Assembly (NCBI GenBank): GCA_004212135.1
Contig: RXIE01000106.1
Location: forward strand, 1 to 17,725
Direction of reading: 5' to 3'
Source of the DNA: Candidatus Methanophagales archaeon ANME-1-THS
GTDB lineage: Archaea > Halobacteriota > Syntropharchaeia > Alkanophagales > Methanospirareceae
DNA: 17,725 nucleotides
Both the position numbers and the translations under genes were made by a program. Positions within the stretch are counted from its first letter, which is position 1, and every line of letters starts with the position of its first letter. The notes beneath the pieces were generated by a model, which saw only the letters and a program-made list of their open reading frames with translations, made no database searches and was not told the DNA's origin. Below, in pieces: positions 14,673 to 17,725 of this stretch.

Positions 14673-15155
14673 TTATGGATGAAGGAGCGACCTGCACCGT
14701 TCGCACAGTGTTGCTGGTTTTGCCTTCGCTTCGTCGAGCGAATTGGAGAACTGCATCACGCAGTCGTTCGTGCAGTGCTGGAGCCCAAGGACATGCCCCA
14801 TCTCGTGGATCGCCTCCTTATTCACCAGCTCGAGTGAATCGAGCCGGTACGTGGAGAGCACCGCAGCGTTACCCGGGTGCGCAAGACCAAATACAAAATT
14901 CATGCCCGCGACGTATAAGTCATCGCTGACGATCCATAACGACAAAGCATCTCTGCGTACTTGCAACCGCCTGATGAGATACTTCAGGAGCTGTGAGGCA
15001 TTATGCTGCCGTCTCAGTGCATTATACGCGCCCATTACCGCGGCGGGATCTAAGTAAAGCTCCTCATCTGCCTTTAATCCGAAAACAGTGTTAAGTGCTT
15101 CTTTTACTGATGCCACCAGTGCCGCACTCTTCGTATCATAATATAGCCGGAACAT
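14673..15155 (-). CDS. amzA: Archaemetzincin-type zinc metalloprotease
   Basis: A 160-residue member of the archaemetzincins, small metzincin peptidases found in archaea and vertebrates. The signature is complete: His117-Glu118-x2-His121-x5-His127-Cys128, then Cys132, Met134, and Cys151-x2-Cys154. The three histidines bind the catalytic zinc, Glu118 activates water, and the four cysteines should hold a second structural zinc, as in the Methanopyrus protein. The cellular substrate of this family is not established. No signal peptide is seen, so it acts in the cytoplasm. It is divergent from the arsenite methyltransferase, sharing a 97-base promoter interval; a TATA-like stretch (complement of 15172-15182) suggests a near-leaderless message. 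Confidence 0.93.
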   Translation of the reverse strand: MFRLYYDTKSAALVASVKEALNTVFGLKADEELYLDPAAVMGAYNALRRQHNASQLLKYLIRRLQVRRDALSLWIVSDDLYVAGMNFVFGLAHPGNAAVLSTYRLDSLELVNKEAIHEMGHVLGLQHCTNDCVMQFSNSLDEAKAKPATLCERCRSLLHP

Positions 15156-15224
15156 CGTTCATGACGCGCCTCTTCATTTATCAAGGGTATACGATGATCA
15201 ATTAAGAAACTAATATCAGTGCGC

Positions 15225-15233
15225 AGCTATATA
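15225..15233 (+). promoter_or_regulatory. TATA box of the arsenite methyltransferase gene
   Basis: GCTATATAC is centred about 24 bases before the ATG at 15253. Archaeal transcription starts about that far from the TATA centre, so the message should begin at or next to the start codon, and no convincing ribosome site is needed. Confidence 0.55.
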
Positions 15234-15252
15234 CCCTCAGTGAGTACTAAAA

Positions 15253-16083
15253 ATGAGCAAAGACCGGATAAGGAAAGCGGTACGAAGAGGGTATGCGAAC
15301 ATCGTTTATAAGGAGCGTTCCTGTTGCGCGCCGGTGAGTCCCTGTTGCGATACTTTGATCCGGATAGAGGAGATCAGCAAGCGGGTGGGATATACCGATG
15401 AGGACCTCAAATCTGTCCCTAAAGGTGCGAATCTCGGGCTTGGCTGTGGTAATCCGATTGCTCTCGCATCGTTACGAGCAGGGGAAACGGTTCTTGACCT
15501 TGGCTCAGGCGCGGGTTTTGACTGTTTCCTCGCAGCCCGTAAGGTCGGGAAGAGCGGACAGGTCATTGGTGTGGATATGACCCCGGAAATGGTGGATAAA
15601 GCGCGTGAAAATGCACGAAAAGGCAGTTATGAGAATGTAGAATTCAGGCTCGGCGAGATTGAGAATATACCCGCTGCAGATACTTCGGTCGATGTGGTCA
15701 TCTCGAATTGCGTCATTAATCTTTCGCCCGAGAAAGAACGAGTCTTTAAGGAGGCATATAGGGTGCTTAAACCCGGCGGACGGCTGATGGTATCAGATAT
15801 CGTTCTGGTTAAAGAGCTCCCCGGGGTGATAAAAAATTCGATTGACGCGTATATCGGCTGCCTTGCAGGTGCGATCATGAAGGACGAGTATATCGAAACG
15901 ATACGAGCGGCAGGTTTTCACGACATCAGGATACTTGATGAGGCTCAATTCCCCAGTGCGTGTATAGCAAACGATCCAACCGCTCAGGTACTCATTGAGA
16001 GGATGAAGCTTCCGCAAGACAAGTTAGCCGAGATTGGCACCTCTGTTCTCAGCATAAAGGTGTCCGCAAAGAAACCAGGCTAA
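15253..16083 (+). CDS. arsM: Arsenite S-adenosylmethionine methyltransferase
   Basis: A 276-residue ArsM-type enzyme that transfers methyl groups from SAM to trivalent arsenic, a detoxification step in the cytoplasm. The SAM site is LDLGSGAGFD (81-90) with GVDMTPEM (106-113). The arsenic-binding cysteines are Cys65 (GLGCGNP), Cys153 (SNCVINLSP) and Cys203 (IGCLAGA), matching the three essential cysteines of characterised ArsM proteins. The N-terminus adds two vicinal pairs, Cys24-Cys25 and Cys31-Cys32, suited to capturing As(III). No arsR, arsB or arsC gene is nearby. It probably has a leaderless message. A strong hairpin follows its stop. Confidence 0.93.
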   Translation: MSKDRIRKAVRRGYANIVYKERSCCAPVSPCCDTLIRIEEISKRVGYTDEDLKSVPKGANLGLGCGNPIALASLRAGETVLDLGSGAGFDCFLAARKVGKSGQVIGVDMTPEMVDKARENARKGSYENVEFRLGEIENIPAADTSVDVVISNCVINLSPEKERVFKEAYRVLKPGGRLMVSDIVLVKELPGVIKNSIDAYIGCLAGAIMKDEYIETIRAAGFHDIRILDEAQFPSACIANDPTAQVLIERMKLPQDKLAEIGTSVLSIKVSAKKPG

Positions 16084-16099
16084 ACTATACGTTCTTTTG

Positions 16100-16127
16100 A
16101 TCAATCTTTTCTTTAGAAAAGATTGAT
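16100..16127. terminator. 13-bp palindromic hairpin between arsM and tRNA-Pro
   Basis: A perfect inverted repeat with 13-base arms (16100-16112 and 16115-16127) around a two-base centre. It lies 17 bases after the arsM stop and just beyond the 3' end of the convergent tRNA gene, so it could act as a shared bidirectional terminator; T-runs occur on both strands (TTTTCT). Its centre TTTCTTTAGAAA is the same as in the palindrome at 167-186. Confidence 0.6.
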
Positions 16128-16130
16128 TGA

Positions 16131-16205
16131 TGGGGCAGCCCAGATTTGAACTGGGGTCCATGGCTCCCAAAGCCACGAGGATAGACCTGGCTACCCTACT
16201 GCCCC
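16131..16205 (-). tRNA. tRNA-Pro (anticodon UGG)
   Basis: A 75-base cloverleaf on the reverse strand. The acceptor GGGGCAG pairs with CTGCCCC, followed by discriminator A; CCA is not encoded. The D stem is GGGT/ATCC, the anticodon stem GTGGC/GCCAT encloses TTTGGGA with anticodon TGG, and the T arm is CCCAG-TTCAAAT-CTGGG. No intron is seen. It is convergent with arsM and divergent from the zinc-finger gene. Confidence 0.93.
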
Positions 16206-16221
16206 TCCGTTGTATAACTTA

Positions 16222-16231
16222 GGATATATTG
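16222..16231 (-). promoter_or_regulatory. TATA box of tRNA-Pro
   Basis: On the reverse strand the sequence is CAATATATCC, centred about 21 bases before the first base of the tRNA, in good position for archaeal initiation. Confidence 0.5.
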
Positions 16232-16240
16232 ATAAGAAGC

Positions 16241-16253
16241 TTACATATAAAAG
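16241..16253 (+). promoter_or_regulatory. TATA box of the zinc-finger / restriction operon
   Basis: TTACATATAAAAG is a good archaeal TATA match centred about 30 bases before the ATG at 16277, so the leader would be about 5 nt. It lies back to back with the tRNA promoter in a 71-base interval. Confidence 0.55.
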
Positions 16254-16276
16254 AGCAGTAATTCTGAAACAAAACG

Positions 16277-16879
16277 ATGAAGGCCCGATCTCTGGCATTC
16301 CCCGAAGGTATCTTGAAAACAGTTCTTGGACGTGGCTACCAGATCCATCCTGAGGCTTTAAGGCTTCTTGAGGCACAGAGCGAAGAGAAAGTTCGTGAGG
16401 TTCTGGACTCCTTCTCAGAGAGGTATCCTGATGCGATTGTTATTGAAGCTCAGCAGATAGAAGCGCTTCTTGAACCGCCACCAGTCGAGCAAGCTCCGGA
16501 AACCACTGAGTTTAAGACAACACTTATCGGAGAGATAACGCAGATGTACGATGGCAGTGGTCTGATCCAGCGGTGCCCGAAGTGCGATCGATGGATAATC
16601 GATAACTTTTGCATGGTGCACAGCGATGTCGAGGGGGTCTGGGATCTGAGAATCAAAGCCCGGTTTGATAATGGGCAAGAACGATACACCCTAATTTTCA
16701 AAAAGGAGGTAACGGAGAAGATTGCGAGGCTCACACTCGCGGAAGCGAAGCTGTTAGGAGAAGCCGCAACACTCGAACGAATAGGGCACGCGGTGCTCGG
16801 TAAGCGGTTCGAGATCGGGGGCGATAAGCTCAAAAGTGGTAATAATTTCCTGGTAAAAGCGATTAGAGAAGTAAAATAG
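16277..16879 (+). CDS. DP1 N-domain-like / zinc-finger OB-like protein
   Basis: A 200-residue protein in two parts. Residues 8-66 (ILKTVLGRGYQIHPEALRLL, then a helix and DAIVIEAQQIEALLE) resemble the N-terminal domain of the archaeal DNA polymerase D small subunit. Residues 80-195 look like an OB-fold domain with an inserted zinc finger, Cys100-x2-Cys103-x8-Cys112-x2-His115, similar to those in archaeal RPA proteins; a basic Gly-rich end (KRFEIGGDKLKSGNNFLVKAI) follows. DNA or RNA binding is the likely job. The catalytic part of DP1 is absent. The gene starts just after its own TATA box and ends 3 bases before the restriction-type gene, so the two form an operon. Domain parallels are by eye and family membership is inferred. 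Confidence 0.75.
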   Translation: MKARSLAFPEGILKTVLGRGYQIHPEALRLLEAQSEEKVREVLDSFSERYPDAIVIEAQQIEALLEPPPVEQAPETTEFKTTLIGEITQMYDGSGLIQRCPKCDRWIIDNFCMVHSDVEGVWDLRIKARFDNGQERYTLIFKKEVTEKIARLTLAEAKLLGEAATLERIGHAVLGKRFEIGGDKLKSGNNFLVKAIREVK

Positions 16880-16882
16880 AAA

Positions 16883-17725
16883 ATGGATGACGCCAAGACC
16901 ATCCAGGCGAGCTTTCAGAAGCTTTATGAGAAGCTGAGAAGTGCAAAGGAGGTTTCTGAGGAAGATGTACGGGTGGCATTTGTGCGAAGTGGCATTCTCG
17001 AAGCGCTCGGTTACAAGGGTGAGCCAGAAGACGTACGTTACGAGCAACAAGTAAGAGGCAAGAGGAGCGACCTGCTCGCCTTTGACAACTATTTGAATGT
17101 TGTTTTTGTCGTTGAATTTAAACGACCGACCGAGCTTGACGTAGATCGCGATTTTGCGCAACTCTGGGATCGGTATGTGAAACCGCTCAGAGCGAAGTAT
17201 GGACTGCTTACCGACGGGCAGGAGCTTCTGATCTATGCACGAATAAACTCGAACTGGGAACGAAAATTGCACATAAATCTTGGCGAGATTACTATAACCC
17301 AATGCGAAGAGATATACGAGTGGTTACAAAAGCCGCAAATTGAACGAACAAGGATTGAAGCAGTGCTCGGCTATTTCGAAGAGTTTGATAAACCAGACGA
17401 AAAAGTGAACTTATCCGAGGAGATAGCACAGCAGCATTTCTTCGACAGCTTCGAGTTGAAAGAGGGCTCTATATTCGTGAATCTGGTACAAAGGACGATA
17501 GCTCTGTTTGATTTCGAATTGGATCGCTCAAAATTTCTCCAAAGCGCCTACAACTTCTGGAAGGTTTCGTATGCGAAGAAGCTGGAGAAAGTGCCAGAAA
17601 GCTGGCGAAGGATAATGAATACAATCGGGCTCGAAGTAAACGAAGAGAATCTCTTCAAATTCATGTTCTGTCTGGAAAGCGCGTATTCATTATTCACCCG
17701 ATTGATTCTGGCAAGGCGTGTGAGG
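16883..17725 (+). CDS. Restriction-modification protein with N-terminal nuclease domain (partial)
   Basis: The frame is open for 281 codons from ATG 16883 to the window end, so the C-terminus is missing. Residues 30-120 form a type I R / type IIG-like PD-(D/E)xK nuclease domain: Asp63 (KRSDLLAFD), then Glu78-Phe-Lys80 (VVEFKRP), followed by FAQLWDRYVK and YGLLTDGQELLIY. Beyond about 200 the sequence is helical, ending ESAYSLFTRLILARRVR, as in large single-chain nuclease/N6-adenine methylases just before their methylase domain. I therefore expect an Eco57I/type IIG-like enzyme; the methylase motifs would lie outside. It begins 3 bases after the zinc-finger gene. Confidence 0.8.
   Translation, partial: MDDAKTIQASFQKLYEKLRSAKEVSEEDVRVAFVRSGILEALGYKGEPEDVRYEQQVRGKRSDLLAFDNYLNVVFVVEFKRPTELDVDRDFAQLWDRYVKPLRAKYGLLTDGQELLIYARINSNWERKLHINLGEITITQCEEIYEWLQKPQIERTRIEAVLGYFEEFDKPDEKVNLSEEIAQQHFFDSFELKEGSIFVNLVQRTIALFDFELDRSKFLQSAYNFWKVSYAKKLEKVPESWRRIMNTIGLEVNEENLFKFMFCLESAYSLFTRLILARRVR

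Noticed and set aside
16131..16205. Integrated element using tRNA-Pro as attachment site
   Set aside because: No integrase and no visible direct repeat of the tRNA 3' end in the window; the neighbouring operon lies at the tRNA 5' side.
16754..17302. Reverse-strand ORF of 182 codons across the zinc-finger and restriction genes
   Set aside because: It lies opposite two genes with clear motifs (Cys/His zinc finger and the D...ExK nuclease) and has no family features of its own.

Overview
The window looks like a chromosomal segment of a euryarchaeon, plausibly of the Methanosarcinales / Syntrophoarchaeia / ANME sort, although the sequence alone does not fix the species. The archaeal signs are TATA-type promoters about 25 nt upstream of short or absent leaders, a tRNA-Pro gene without an encoded CCA, an archaemetzincin, a surface protein with a PEF-CTERM tail, and a small protein that joins a DNA polymerase D small-subunit-like N-terminus to a zinc-finger OB-like domain. 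Most genes are short mixed-function units, with no phage genes, transposases, rRNA or CRISPR array.

Region 1 (1-3030, + strand): a class III (SIRT5/CobB-like) sirtuin, a secreted or membrane-anchored acetolactate decarboxylase, an unknown protein, and a macrodomain ADP-ribose hydrolase that begins 1 nt after the unknown gene. Sirtuin and macrodomain chemistry meet at O-acyl-ADP-ribose. Region 2 (3033-5629): an NSS-family sodium symporter (+) convergent with a PLP-dependent Cys/Met-metabolism enzyme (-). Region 3 (5718-7201): two unknown genes in tandem (-), then a 600-base stretch with little in it beyond a candidate 48-residue membrane microprotein.

Region 4 (7202-9392, -): an unusual double substrate-binding protein in which a LivK-type domain is followed in the same gene by a BMP/PnrA-type domain. 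The reading frame is broken once inside the LivK half, so the gene appears as two overlapping ORFs. Region 5 (9669-11748, +): a tRNA-binding OB protein, a 420-residue protein with a SelO-like pseudokinase signature, and an unknown archaeal protein.

Region 6 (11759-15155, all -): a headless PEF-CTERM surface protein that continues in frame after the stop codon of a GXGXG beta-helix protein; a small helical partner of the GXGXG protein; a PEBP-family protein with its own TATA box, ribosome site and inverted repeat; a two-helix membrane protein; and archaemetzincin. Region 7 (15225-17725): arsenite methyltransferase (+, probably leaderless), a strong palindromic hairpin, tRNA-Pro(UGG) (-), then a divergent two-gene operon (+) of the DP1-like/zinc-finger protein and, 3 nt later, a nuclease-type restriction-modification protein that runs off the window end.

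The points most worth a second look are the broken LivK-BMP fusion, the SelO-like pseudokinase, the DP1-like/zinc-finger protein coupled to the restriction gene, and the decapitated surface protein.
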